64,000 bases of DNA from Caballeronia zhejiangensis (GCF_000698575.1 NZ_JFHD01000013.1:1-64000), one strand, 5' to 3'. Positions 8,805 to 18,113 are shown, numbered from the stretch's first letter. Notes: generated by a model not told the origin, from the letters alone. A program made the numbers and translations.

Positions 8805-9475
8805 CTGCCGATATCTCCGTGCTGCTGGTGGACGATCACGCCGTCGTGCGTGAAGGCTACAAGCGTCTGCTCGAACTGAGTCCCGATGTGAACGTCGCGG
8901 GCGAAGCGGCGGATGCAGCCGAGGCTTATCAGAAGTTTTGCGCGCTGCAGCCGGATGTCGTCGTGATGGATCTCGCGTTGCCGGGCGCAAGCGGCATCGA
9001 GGCGATGCGGCGCATGCTGGCGCGCGAGCCGCACGCGCATGTGCTCATTTTCAGCGTGCATGAAGAAGCGATCTTCGTGCGACGCGCGCTGGATGCGGGC
9101 GCGCGCGGTTATGTGACGAAGGCGAGCGCGCCCGATGTGCTCGTCGAAGCGGTGCGTTCGGTTGCGCGGCGCGTTTCGTATCTGAGTCCCGATGTGTCGC
9201 AAGCGCTTGCATTGCGCGCGAGCATTCAGGAAGGACGGCAGTTATCCGCGCGCGAATTCGAGGTGCTGAGATTGCTCGTGCAGGGTTATACGCTGCCGAG
9301 CATCGCGGAGAAGTTAGGCTTGAGCCAGAAGACGGTTGCGAATCATCAATCGGTGATCCGCCAAAAATTCGGCGCGGATAACGGCGTGCAGTTGGCACAG
9401 ATCGCGAACCGCCTGGGGCTTCACTTCGTCGATTTCGCTTCGTCGGCGGTCGCAGGCAACGGCAGCCCCGCCTGA
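8801..9475 (+). CDS. LuxR/NarL-type response regulator of the PQQ/C1 cluster
   Basis: 224 aa: receiver domain (DD at 11-12, phosphoacceptor D57) followed by a LuxR helix-turn-helix (LSAREFEVLRLLVQGYTLPS onward). It overlaps pqqE by ATGA, with GAAGGAG upstream, so it is made with the PQQ operon. By position and type it resembles AgmR/ExaE-like regulators of PQQ-dependent alcohol oxidation, but the target genes are not shown. Its 3' end overlaps the opposing kinase gene by 55 bases. Confidence 0.88.
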   Translation: MTADISVLLVDDHAVVREGYKRLLELSPDVNVAGEAADAAEAYQKFCALQPDVVVMDLALPGASGIEAMRRMLAREPHAHVLIFSVHEEAIFVRRALDAGARGYVTKASAPDVLVEAVRSVARRVSYLSPDVSQALALRASIQEGRQLSAREFEVLRLLVQGYTLPSIAEKLGLSQKTVANHQSVIRQKFGADNGVQLAQIANRLGLHFVDFASSAVAGNGSPA

Positions 9476-10437
9476 GCCGGCACGCGCGCGCAAAACAGAA
9501 AACCCGCGCCCGGCTCGCTCACGATCTGAAACTCGCCGCCGAGCGCTTCGACGCGCTCGCGCATGCCGATCAAACCGAGTCCCGTGCGCGGCTTCGCGAG
9601 ATCGACGCCCGGGCCGTCATCGGCCATCGTCACGACAATTTCTTCCGGCGCGCGCGCCAGATAAATCTCCACGCGTGAAGTCCGTGCGAACTTCGATACG
9701 TTCGTCAGCCCTTCCTGCACGAGCCGATACAGCGTGATGTTGAGCGCATCGCTCAAATTGTCGAAATCGCCGTCGACAGCGAGCGTGAACGTCACATCGG
9801 GCAAGCGCTCGCGCCAGCCATCGACGCAATGTTCGAGCGCCGTCGGCAAGCCGAATTCATCGAGGCCGATGGGACGCAGCTTGCGAATCATCCCGCCGAT
9901 CTCGCGATACACATGCGTCGCGCTTTGCATCAGCGCAAGCGACAGCCGATGAATCTCCGCCTCGCGCGTAGCCGACAAATCGCGGATACGCCCCGCATCG
10001 AGCGATATCGCGTTGAGGTATTGCCCGAGCTCGTCGTGCAACTCGCGCGCGAGATGACGCCGCTCGGTCTCCTGCGCGGCGAGCGCCTGATTCGCAAGGC
10101 GACGATTCTCCGCAAGCAGATGCTCGGCCTCTTCTTCGAGCGCGCGCCGTCTGCGCACTTCCGATTGCGCCTCGCGATAACGCCGCCACGCGAACCACGC
10201 GAAACCGATCGCGAGCACGACGAGCGTCGGCGGCAATTCATCGACTTGAAAGCGTTCGGCGCTGCGCGTCAGCCGATACGCGTACTCGCTGAAATCGAAA
10301 CGCGCAAAGAGCGCGGCCGCGATCAGCGTCGCCGCGAGCACGCAAGCAAGGTCGCGCCACACCGGCGAGTGCGGCGCGCGGCGGTCGGCGTCTTTCGCGA
10401 AAGAGGGCAAGGATTCGGTCGGCATCGTGGAATGCAT
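9421..10437 (-). CDS. Membrane sensor histidine kinase (HisKA_3 type)
   Basis: About 338 aa. It has two membrane helices (roughly residues 25-45 and 65-85), a short coiled coil, an H-box ETERRHLARELHDELGQYLN, and an HATPase domain with the GLGLIGMRERVEALGG motif. It is the likely partner of the LuxR-type regulator encoded convergently at 8801-9475. Start 10437 (MHSTMPTES) is a choice; MPTES at 10425 or an upstream extension to 10563 are possible. The short loop between helices leaves little room for a periplasmic sensor. Confidence 0.85.
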   Translation of the reverse strand: MHSTMPTESLPSFAKDADRRAPHSPVWRDLACVLAATLIAAALFARFDFSEYAYRLTRSAERFQVDELPPTLVVLAIGFAWFAWRRYREAQSEVRRRRALEEEAEHLLAENRRLANQALAAQETERRHLARELHDELGQYLNAISLDAGRIRDLSATREAEIHRLSLALMQSATHVYREIGGMIRKLRPIGLDEFGLPTALEHCVDGWRERLPDVTFTLAVDGDFDNLSDALNITLYRLVQEGLTNVSKFARTSRVEIYLARAPEEIVVTMADDGPGVDLAKPRTGLGLIGMRERVEALGGEFQIVSEPGAGFLFCARVPAQAGLPLPATADEAKSTK

Positions 10438-10598
10438 TCTACGCACGGCGTCATCGCGCCGTGCGGTGGGTGGAACGCAATTGGGAACGCTTCCCTGCGC
10501 GATCGGGAAAAGCTCCCGGTCCACGCGCGCTGTCTTATGCGACGCTTTCATCGAAAGAAACACGCTCGGCGCGTGAATCGAAATATAAAGAGGAGACG

Positions 10599-12905
10599 AT
10601 GATGAAGAGCATGCCGCGCCTGCGCGCGCCCGCGCATCCGTTCAAACCCCGAGCGGGGCTGCGGCTCGTCTTCGGCGGCGCGTTCGCGAGCATCACTGTG
10701 GCCGCATGGGCGCAGACGCCGCCAGCCGATACGACGCCGACAACCGAACTGCCTTCGATCATCGTCGTCGGGACCACGCCGCTCGTCGGCGTCGGCACGC
10801 CGCTGGAGAAAGTGCCCGCGAACGTGCAAACGATCAAGGGCAGCGAGATCCAGGCGCAGCATTCGCCGACCGTCACGAACTATCTGGAGAAGAACGTCGC
10901 GAGCGTCGATACCAACGACGCGCAAGGCAATCCGTGGCAGACCGACATCAACTATCGCGGCTTCACTGCGTCGCCGCTGCTCGGCACGCCGCAGGGCTTG
11001 TCGGTGTTCATGGACGGCGTACGCATCAACGAGCCGTTCGGCGATGTCGTCAACTGGGATCTGATTCCGCAGGCCGCGATCCAGACGATGCAGATCATCC
11101 CCGGGTCGAATCCGACGTTCGGCCTGAACACGCTCGGCGGCGCGGTCGCGGTAACGACGAAGAACGGGCGCAGCAATCCGGGCGGCAACGTCGATGTCGG
11201 CTTCGGTTCGTTCGGACGCAAGTATGCGCAGATCGAGCAAGGCGGCGCGATCGGCGATCATCTCGACTATTACTTCACCGCGAACGTCACGAACGACAAC
11301 GGCTGGGCCGATCACAACGCGAGCAAGCTGCGCCAGGCGTTCGGCAAGATCCGCTATACCGACGCCGACACGACGGTCTCCGTTTCGATGGGCGGCGCGG
11401 ACAACACGCTGAACGGCTCGCAGACGATTCCGCGCTCGTTCATGGACAACTTCCGTCAGGCGTACACGTTTCCCGACACGAACGAGAATCAGGTCGGCTA
11501 TCTGACGATCAACGCCGAGCACTACATCACGCCGAACGTGCAGTTGAGCGGCAACGCGTACTATCGCCACTATCGCAACAAGAACGTGAGTTCGAACGTC
11601 AACGACGATTTCGATCCGGACGGCGACGATGCCGACGAACTCACGCAAGCCTTCAACGACCAGTCGGTGATCGTGACGGACAGCTACGGCGCGAGCCTGC
11701 AACTCACCTTGCTCAACAGGCTCTTCGATCACGACAATCAATTGATCGTCGGCGCGGCGGGCGACTTCGCCAATTCGCATTTCACGCAGGCCGAGCAGCC
11801 AGCCGCATTCGAAGACAACCGCGCGACGATCGCCACGGGTCCGTTCGCACCGACGACCGACGCGAAGACGCACAACTCGAATCTCGGCATCTACTTCGAG
11901 AATACGTTCTCGTTCAACGAACAATGGTCGATGACGCTCGCCGGACGCTACAACTGGGCGAAGGCGACCATCGGCGACGAGAGCGGCGTGCAGCCGCTGC
12001 TCGACGGGAATCACACGTTCTCGCGCTTCAACCCGGCCGTGGGCTTCAACTGGAATCCGACGCCGAACTTCACCGCCTACGCGACGTACAACGAAGGCAT
12101 GCGCTCGCCGACCGCAATCGAACTCGCGTGCGCGGACCCCGCCGCGCCGTGCTCGTTGCCCAATGACTTCATCGCGGACCCGGATCTTAAGCCGGTGATT
12201 TCGAAGACGTTCGAAGTCGGCGCGCGCGGGCGTCTCGGCAGTCATACGCAGTGGAGCGCCGCGGTCTACAGCACGACGCTCGACGACGACATCCAGTTCG
12301 TCAGCGCGCAAGGCGCGGGCAGCACGCTCGGCTATTTTCAGAACGTCGGCAAGACGCGACGGCAAGGTTTCGAACTCGCGGGCCGCACGCAATGGGGACC
12401 GGTGGGCATCGCGGCGAGTTATAGCTATGTGAACGCGACGTATCGATCGACGTGGACGGAAAGCAGCGCGAGCAATTCGAGCGCGGACGCCGATGGCAAC
12501 ATCACCGTGCATTCGGGCGACCGCATTCCGGGCATTCCGGCGAATACGGTGAAGATGCGCATCGACTACAACCCGTTTGCGCACTGGAACATCGGCACGA
12601 ATCTCACGTATCGCAGCAATATCTTCGCGCGTGGCGACGAAAACAATCAGGACGTCAACGGCAGCGTCGCGGGCTATTTCCTGATCGATCTCGACACGAC
12701 CTACAACGTGACCAAACAGTTGCAGGTCTATGCGACCGTGAAGAACCTGCTCAACAAGCGCTATGCGAACTTCGCGATTCTCGGCGAGAACTTCTTCGAC
12801 GGGCCCAATCACACGTTCAACAACGGCGCGACGGTGAACGAGCAGTTTCTCGGCGTCGGTGCGCCGCGTGGCGTGTGGGTGGGGATGCGGTATGCGTGGA
12901 AGTGA
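10599..12905 (+). CDS. TonB-dependent outer-membrane receptor
   Basis: 768 aa. A signal peptide (cleavage after about residue 38, AWA|QT) is followed by a TonB-box-like stretch, the plug domain (VPANVQTIKGSEI, then FMDGVRINEPFGDVVNWDLIP) and a long beta-barrel ending in GMRYAWK. Start 10599 has AGAGGAGA upstream and is divergent from the kinase gene. Placement in a PQQ and C1 block suggests a substrate such as PQQ or a lanthanide chelate, by analogy with other quinoprotein loci. This is inference; iron siderophores cannot be excluded. Confidence 0.88.
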   Translation: MMKSMPRLRAPAHPFKPRAGLRLVFGGAFASITVAAWAQTPPADTTPTTELPSIIVVGTTPLVGVGTPLEKVPANVQTIKGSEIQAQHSPTVTNYLEKNVASVDTNDAQGNPWQTDINYRGFTASPLLGTPQGLSVFMDGVRINEPFGDVVNWDLIPQAAIQTMQIIPGSNPTFGLNTLGGAVAVTTKNGRSNPGGNVDVGFGSFGRKYAQIEQGGAIGDHLDYYFTANVTNDNGWADHNASKLRQAFGKIRYTDADTTVSVSMGGADNTLNGSQTIPRSFMDNFRQAYTFPDTNENQVGYLTINAEHYITPNVQLSGNAYYRHYRNKNVSSNVNDDFDPDGDDADELTQAFNDQSVIVTDSYGASLQLTLLNRLFDHDNQLIVGAAGDFANSHFTQAEQPAAFEDNRATIATGPFAPTTDAKTHNSNLGIYFENTFSFNEQWSMTLAGRYNWAKATIGDESGVQPLLDGNHTFSRFNPAVGFNWNPTPNFTAYATYNEGMRSPTAIELACADPAAPCSLPNDFIADPDLKPVISKTFEVGARGRLGSHTQWSAAVYSTTLDDDIQFVSAQGAGSTLGYFQNVGKTRRQGFELAGRTQWGPVGIAASYSYVNATYRSTWTESSASNSSADADGNITVHSGDRIPGIPANTVKMRIDYNPFAHWNIGTNLTYRSNIFARGDENNQDVNGSVAGYFLIDLDTTYNVTKQLQVYATVKNLLNKRYANFAILGENFFDGPNHTFNNGATVNEQFLGVGAPRGVWVGMRYAWK

Positions 12906-12924
12906 TATGACGTGATAGCGCGGC

Positions 12925-13118
12925 TCAATCCCGATACGACTTCCACGGAATGCCGCGCGCGTTGATGCCTTGCCAAAGCGCAGCCTGACAGCGAAGCCTG
13001 TCTTCCTCGCTGCGCGGATGCGTCCTGTCCCTCGCGCGCATTCGTCGTGATCGACGTTGCAATATGCGCAATGCCACGGCGCACGAATGGAAGTGGCCGC
13101 GCAATGCGGCCATTTCAC
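12925..13118 (-). CDS. Possible small Cys-rich protein, reading frame interrupted
   Basis: Downstream of the YVTN gene an AAGGAGG site precedes a GTG at 13118. This frame encodes a Cys-rich segment (KWPHC, then WHCAYCNVDHDEC), after which it becomes non-descript. A second frame (ATG at 13113, 62 aa, ending at 12925) has a protein-like second half (THPRSEEDRLRCQAALWQG and then NARGIPWKSYRD). A one-base frame change near 13038 would join the two convincing halves into one protein of about 60 aa. It may be a frameshifted gene or a sequencing error; function unknown. Confidence 0.35.
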
Positions 13119-13141
13119 ACTCGGCAACGCCTCCTTGCCGC

Positions 13142-14212
13142 TCAACGCCCGACGATCGACCCCGCGCTCGGCGGATAAGTGACGATGCCCCACGCCAGCG
13201 GCAGATCGCCGATCTGCTTGACTTCCTTGTAGTCCGATCCGTCGAGCACGTACACCGCGTTCGAACGTCCGCAGGCCAGCAGCAGCTTCGAGCCGTCGGG
13301 CGTGAAGCTGAAGTGCCAGCAACGCTGACCGACAGGCACATCCTTCCTATGCTCGTAGGTCGAGCCGTCGAACACTTGCAAGGTCTTGTCACGCGATGCC
13401 GCGATCAGCAAGCGCTTGCCGGAAGGATCGAACGAAACGCCATACGGGCCCGTCTTCGTATCGACGGTCTTCACGGTCTTCAGGCTTTTGCCATCGAGCA
13501 CGACGAACTTGTTCGCGTTCTCCAGCGTGACGACATACTGCTTGCCATCCGGCGACACCTTGATGCCGCGCGGACGCGAACCCTTGTCGAGGTTCACCGT
13601 GCGGACCGGCTTGCCCGTCCCGACGCGATACACCGACACCGTATCGTCACCCTCGTTCGTCACGAGGATCAGCTTGCCGTCCGGCGAGAACTCGACGCCT
13701 TCGGTCTCGTGCCCGCTCTTGACCGTATGCGTGATCTTCATGGTCTTCAAATCGACGATGGCGATCTCGGCGGGCGGCGAATTCGCGTCGTCGTCGTCCT
13801 TCTCCGGCTGGCCCGGTTTCGGCGGGCCGCCGCTTTCACCCGGCTCGTACGTCACATACGCATAGCCGCCGAACACGCGCACGAACTCGGGATTCTTGCC
13901 GATCTTCGCGCGCCGCGTGACCTTGCCCGTCGACGTATCGATCTCCGAGAGATCGCTCGTCGCCTTGTTCGCCACGTAAAGACGCGTGCCTTCCTTGTTG
14001 AGCGACAGCCCGCGCGGGCCGTCCTTGCCGACATCCCAGGTCGTCGCGAGCGCGAGCGTGTCGAGATCGATCACGCCGACGCCGGCGTTTTCGGTCGTCA
14101 CGTAGGCGGTCGGCGCGGCGGCATGGGCGACGTTCGCCGCCAATGCAAACGCAAGCGATGTCGCGATCGCCGACGCGCAGGCAATGCGCGCCGCCTTGAA
14201 TCTGACTTGCAT
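13142..14212 (-). CDS. Exported YVTN-type beta-propeller protein
   Basis: 356 aa. A signal peptide (residues 1-31, cleaved near AHA) is followed by repeated blades with the pattern SPDGK(L/Q)..V..; YVTN-like units include AYVTTENAGVGVIDLD and LYVANKATSDLSEID. An acidic insert (EKDDDDANSPP) lies near the middle. Such proteins often accompany PQQ-dependent dehydrogenase loci and are sometimes annotated as PQQ-dependent catabolism-associated propellers. The start at 14212 is chosen for the clean signal peptide and GGAG upstream. No catalytic residues were identified. Confidence 0.87.
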   Translation of the reverse strand: MQVRFKAARIACASAIATSLAFALAANVAHAAAPTAYVTTENAGVGVIDLDTLALATTWDVGKDGPRGLSLNKEGTRLYVANKATSDLSEIDTSTGKVTRRAKIGKNPEFVRVFGGYAYVTYEPGESGGPPKPGQPEKDDDDANSPPAEIAIVDLKTMKITHTVKSGHETEGVEFSPDGKLILVTNEGDDTVSVYRVGTGKPVRTVNLDKGSRPRGIKVSPDGKQYVVTLENANKFVVLDGKSLKTVKTVDTKTGPYGVSFDPSGKRLLIAASRDKTLQVFDGSTYEHRKDVPVGQRCWHFSFTPDGSKLLLACGRSNAVYVLDGSDYKEVKQIGDLPLAWGIVTYPPSAGSIVGR

Positions 14213-14384
14213 GGTCGTCTCCAGCGGTTTCGATACCGATTGTTCGAGTTCGTGAGCGCACGCGCGCGACACGGCACGGCGCGCGTGCCGGCAGCCTCAA
14301 CTTAGCCCAATCGGCGCGGCCGAGGCAACGGCATCGGCCGGGAGAAATTCCCGAATTCCGCTGGACTTTTCGCGTGGCGCCAAT

Positions 14385-14912
14385 CTAGCGCGTCGCGGAT
14401 GGATCGCTTGCAAGGAGATCGACGAGCGCCTTCGCGCCGCGCTTCCACGACAGGTCGGTGTTGCCGCGTATGTCGACGGAGCGTTGAAAGAGCATCGCGC
14501 CGCTGTTCGCGTCTTCGACGCGCAGGTTCATGTTGAGGATGAGATTGCTGATCTTCTGCACCCAGCACACGCCGACGCGCGATGTACCGAGTTCCTTCGC
14601 CACACGCAGTTCGCAGCCGTTGCACGCGTTCATGTCCTGCGTGCTTTTCAGCGTCGCGATGAGATCGCTGGCCTTCGCATTGTCGGCGACGCGAAAGAGC
14701 GCGCGCTCGCGCAAGTCGTCGCGAAACGCGCCGCTCAGCATCGCGAGGCGCGCGCTCTGAATGCGGTCGATTTCGGCGTCGTTGTAGGCGGCGTTATCGT
14801 CGATGAGGGTGCAGTCGAGCATCGCGATCGATTGCGGCGCGCTCTGGGCAAGCGCGCTCGTCATGACGATGGCGGGCGCAAGCGCGAGCATCGCGCGGAC
14901 AGTGTGTGTCAT
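14385..14912 (-). CDS. Small exported DUF3280/DUF2380-like protein
   Basis: About 175 aa with a signal peptide ending near ALAQS. The mature part has paired cysteines (CTLIDDN, then CNGCEL, then VCWVQK) and the ending RGNTDLSWKRGAKALVDLL. I recognise the pattern as an uncharacterised family seen near quinoprotein genes; the exact Pfam number is from memory. A coupled start at 14966, overlapping the SulP stop (TGATG), would lengthen the N-terminus by 18 residues and also leave a hydrophobic segment. Function unknown. Confidence 0.75.
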   Translation of the reverse strand: MTHTVRAMLALAPAIVMTSALAQSAPQSIAMLDCTLIDDNAAYNDAEIDRIQSARLAMLSGAFRDDLRERALFRVADNAKASDLIATLKSTQDMNACNGCELRVAKELGTSRVGVCWVQKISNLILNMNLRVEDANSGAMLFQRSVDIRGNTDLSWKRGAKALVDLLASDPSATR

Positions 14913-14965
14913 GTTGAAGGCCCCGGCGTTGTGCTTCCCGGCAAAAGCAGATCGCATGCCTGTCA

Positions 14966-17203
14966 TCACGACGCCGCGCGCAACGCTTCATCGGCGATGG
15001 CGAGCCGCGACGCCATCATCTTCACGACGAAGCGATGCCACTCCTGCGCGGTCAATGGATCGTCCCGCTCGATCTTGCGCAGCGCCGCGAGCGTGAGACG
15101 GCGCAGGCGCGCCGGTTCGTCGGCGACGACATCCGCGCTCCGTGGCGCATGCGTGTACACGGCCATCTCGCCGATGATCGTGCCCGGACCGAACGAGCGC
15201 AGCCGCACCGAACGGCCATCGGCGAGCGGCAGCGACACGGTCACGCGCCCTTCTTCGACGATGTAAAGCGCATCGCCCGCATCGCCTCGACGAAAGAGCG
15301 CCTCGCCCGCGCCGATATCGCATACGTCTAGGAACGCGGCCAGTCCCTGCAGCGCGCGCTCGCTGAAATGCGGCGCGAGCATCGCGCGGAAATCGCCGGC
15401 CGGCGCGCGCGGTTCGAGCGTGCGCGTCGTCGTGGCGAGCTGCTGCGCTTCGATCCATTCGAGGCCGGCGTCGAGCGTGTCGAACTCGTGGATGCCGAGC
15501 GAAAGCGCGCCCGTGCGCCCTAGCAGCGCGCGCGAGTTGCGCGGCAGAGCGGTCAGCACGAGATCCGCGCCGATCGCCGCGCACGCCTGACGCAGCTTCA
15601 CGAATGCGAGCGACACGGACGCGTCCATGCCGTTGGTCCACGCGAAATCGAGCACGACATAGCGCACCGGACGCGGACCATGCGAGCGAATGCGCTCGCG
15701 GATGCGCTGCAACATCGAATTCGCCGAGCCGAAGAAAAGGAACCCTTGCAGGCAGACGCCGCAGATCTGATCGCCGCGATCGATCAGCAAGCGCGTTTCC
15801 TCGATGCTGCGCTCGACATTCGATGTGCGCGTGCGGCCGTCGAACTCCATGCGAACGCATCCCGCTCGACCATAGAGCAGCGCGAAGGTCACGCACGCCG
15901 CGACCACGCCCGCGACGACGCCCGCGATCACGCCATAGAACGCGATCACCGCGAGGATCAGCGGCACGAGCAGATACTCGTGCCACGTCAGCTTGCGATA
16001 TGCGCCGACGAGCCAGTCCATCATCAGACGCAAGCCCATGTAGATCTGCATGCCGACGAGCACGGGCACCGGAAAGAGCGACACGAGATCGGGCGATGCG
16101 ATCAGCAGGAAGAGGCACGCGAGCGCGGCGAACACGCCCGCCGCGCGGCTCGTCGCGCCGGCGCGCGCGTTGAGCATCGAGCGGTTATACGACTGATAGC
16201 CGACCATGCCGCCGAAAAGACCGCTCGCGATATTCGCGAGACCGGCCGCGCGCATCTCGCGATTGAGGTCGATGTCCTGGCCGGTGGCCGCGCCTAGCGC
16301 CGTCGAATTCATGATGATCGTGATCGCCGACACCGACGTGACGATGAGCGTCTCGGGCAAGTGCGCGACGATCGCGTGCCAGTCGATCTCGCCGCGCGCG
16401 AGCGACGACGGCAGATGCAACTCGGGAATGTGCAGCGCATGCGCCGGCACATGCTGAAGCAGGAGGCCCAAGTAGCGCGCATCGTCGGGCGAGATGCCGG
16501 CGACGCGCAACAGCACGTAGAAGAGCGCGATGCCGATAGCGAGCGTGATCGGCAATGCGGCCGCGTGACGCCAGGTGCGCGCGAGAATCGTCGCGAGTGC
16601 GCCGACGAAAAGCGCGGGCGCCCATGCAAGCCAGTGCAGTTGCGCGAGCTTAGGCAACGTGTGCCAATCGAGCGTGACGCCGGTCAGCACGCGAAACGCG
16701 CCCGCGATCAGAAGATAGCCGGTGCCCGCGAGAAACCCGCCCATCACCGGATAGGGAAGGAATTGCAGCGAACGGCTGCGTTTCGATGAACCGATCGCGA
16801 AGAGAATGAGGCCCGTCACGAGCGAGCACAGCGCGATGGCGACGAGCACCGTCAGCAGGATGACCGTGGGCGTGCCGCCGTTCGCGCGCACGCTGCTCGC
16901 GACGCCCGCCGCGACGCCGACGAGAAACGCCGTCGCGTTGCTGTCCGGCCCGCCTATGTTCATACGCATCGAGCTCGTCACCGCGATGACGAACGCAGTC
17001 ACGATGCAGCTCACGAGCGCGGTGGGCACGCCAAGTTCGGCATAGCGCGCGAGATCGGCGCTGAAGATGAGCGTGCCGAGGCTCATCGCGTAGCACAGCA
17101 TCATCAGCGTGGACACGGTGCCCGCGGTGATGTCGCCGACGAGCGCGGTCATGCGCGGCATCGCGCGGGCAAGGACAGTACGATGTGTCGTGGCTGGCTT
17201 CAC
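14966..17203 (-). CDS. SulP anion transporter with STAS and cyclic-nucleotide-binding domains
   Basis: 745 aa. The first 430 or so residues are a SulP membrane domain with 10-12 helices, starting MTALVGDITAGTVSTLMMLC. A STAS domain follows (roughly 440-570), and then a cNMP-binding domain (roughly 590-720) with the GEALFRRGDAGDALYIVEEG signature. It may carry sulfate, bicarbonate or a dicarboxylate; the substrate is not evident. The start is GTG at 17203 with GGAGG five bases upstream. It appears to be transcribed with the DUF3280-like gene. Confidence 0.9.
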   Translation of the reverse strand: MKPATTHRTVLARAMPRMTALVGDITAGTVSTLMMLCYAMSLGTLIFSADLARYAELGVPTALVSCIVTAFVIAVTSSMRMNIGGPDSNATAFLVGVAAGVASSVRANGGTPTVILLTVLVAIALCSLVTGLILFAIGSSKRSRSLQFLPYPVMGGFLAGTGYLLIAGAFRVLTGVTLDWHTLPKLAQLHWLAWAPALFVGALATILARTWRHAAALPITLAIGIALFYVLLRVAGISPDDARYLGLLLQHVPAHALHIPELHLPSSLARGEIDWHAIVAHLPETLIVTSVSAITIIMNSTALGAATGQDIDLNREMRAAGLANIASGLFGGMVGYQSYNRSMLNARAGATSRAAGVFAALACLFLLIASPDLVSLFPVPVLVGMQIYMGLRLMMDWLVGAYRKLTWHEYLLVPLILAVIAFYGVIAGVVAGVVAACVTFALLYGRAGCVRMEFDGRTRTSNVERSIEETRLLIDRGDQICGVCLQGFLFFGSANSMLQRIRERIRSHGPRPVRYVVLDFAWTNGMDASVSLAFVKLRQACAAIGADLVLTALPRNSRALLGRTGALSLGIHEFDTLDAGLEWIEAQQLATTTRTLEPRAPAGDFRAMLAPHFSERALQGLAAFLDVCDIGAGEALFRRGDAGDALYIVEEGRVTVSLPLADGRSVRLRSFGPGTIIGEMAVYTHAPRSADVVADEPARLRRLTLAALRKIERDDPLTAQEWHRFVVKMMASRLAIADEALRAAS

Positions 17204-17406
17204 CGCGCCTCCCGGATCGGGACAACGGCAGACGTATCCGCTTCAAGCAAGTGCGCCGGAAAGTATCCGCCGCGCGCGAAGACGCTGTCAATTTCCCGCG
17301 CCACACATACGCATTTCTTCTGACGCGAATGCGCTTCGCGGTGGCTTCATCGCGCCAACAGGAGTAACGTTGAATCGCGAGCGAACACTACACCAAGGAG
17401 GCGGTC

Positions 17407-17730
17407 ATGCCTGACGATCCCGCTCAATGGCACGTTTTCGACTACGAAGGTTTCGAGATCCATGTGCAGCCGCAACTGAAGCCCACGCCCGAACATGCGC
17501 CGCCGAGCATGATGGAGCGCTACGTGTATGTCGGATATGTGTGCAGGCCCGGCGCGAACGCGAACACGCCGGGCGAAGCGGTGCACTTCCATGCCGACGG
17601 CGACGACGCCTACAAGCGCGCGCAGGACGCCGTGGACGATGCGCGGCATATCGGCAAGAGCATCGTCGATGGCACGCATCCGGATCTCTCGGTGCTGCCG
17701 CTCGTGTCGCATCAGCATCATCCGGGATGA
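17407..17730 (+). CDS. Small hypothetical protein
   Basis: 107 aa, soluble, with no motif I recognise. It is rich in His and acidic residues (AVHFHADGDDAYKRAQDAVDDAR, quoted in part) and ends SHQHHPG. The start is well supported by AAGGAGGCGGTC before the ATG. It overlaps the next gene by four bases (ATGA), so the two are probably co-translated. Function unknown. Confidence 0.75.
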   Translation: MPDDPAQWHVFDYEGFEIHVQPQLKPTPEHAPPSMMERYVYVGYVCRPGANANTPGEAVHFHADGDDAYKRAQDAVDDARHIGKSIVDGTHPDLSVLPLVSHQHHPG

Positions 17731-18113
17731 CGAACGACAGCATGGAAGAATCAAGCGACGAGGCACGCGTCGAAAGCGTGAGCGCGATTACGCTCGCGAC
17801 GAACGACATGCCGCGCGCCGTGCGCTTCTATGAGGCGCTCGGTTTTCGCATCGTCCACGGCGGCGCGAACGAGGCCTTTACTTCGTTCGCGCTCGGCAGT
17901 TCGTTTCTCAATCTGACCAGCGAGACGCACGACCCGATTCGTTTCTGGGGCCGCGTCATCATCCATGTGTCCGATGTGGACGCGTTCTATCGGAAAGCAG
18001 TGGCACACGGCCTCGAGCCGCAATTCGCGCCACGCGATGCGCCCTGGAACGAGCGCTATTTCCATCTCACCGATCCGGACGGCCACGAACTCAGCTTCGC
18101 GCGCCCGCTCTGA
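17727..18113 (+). CDS. VOC/glyoxalase-fold protein
   Basis: 128 aa single-domain VOC protein. The beta-alpha-beta pattern is visible: ITLATNDMPRAVRFYEALGF at the start, a dimer-like second half, and the family ending YFHLTDPDGHELSFARPL. Potential metal ligands are the His near the middle (VIIHVSDV) and the Glu of the HELSF motif. Members include dioxygenases, glyoxalases and antibiotic-resistance proteins; the substrate here is not known. It is coupled to the upstream hypothetical gene. Confidence 0.85.
   Translation: MTNDSMEESSDEARVESVSAITLATNDMPRAVRFYEALGFRIVHGGANEAFTSFALGSSFLNLTSETHDPIRFWGRVIIHVSDVDAFYRKAVAHGLEPQFAPRDAPWNERYFHLTDPDGHELSFARPL

Noticed and set aside
10537..10602. 21-codon basic peptide frame just before the TonB receptor, considered as pqqA
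   Set aside because: It has no Glu-x3-Tyr pair, consists mostly of Arg and Lys, and has no ribosome site. The AGAGGAG inside it serves the receptor start.
10548..13322. 924-codon minus-strand frame opposite the TonB receptor
   Set aside because: Shadow of the receptor gene. Only its first part (after the GTG at 13118) is considered, as a small Cys-rich candidate.
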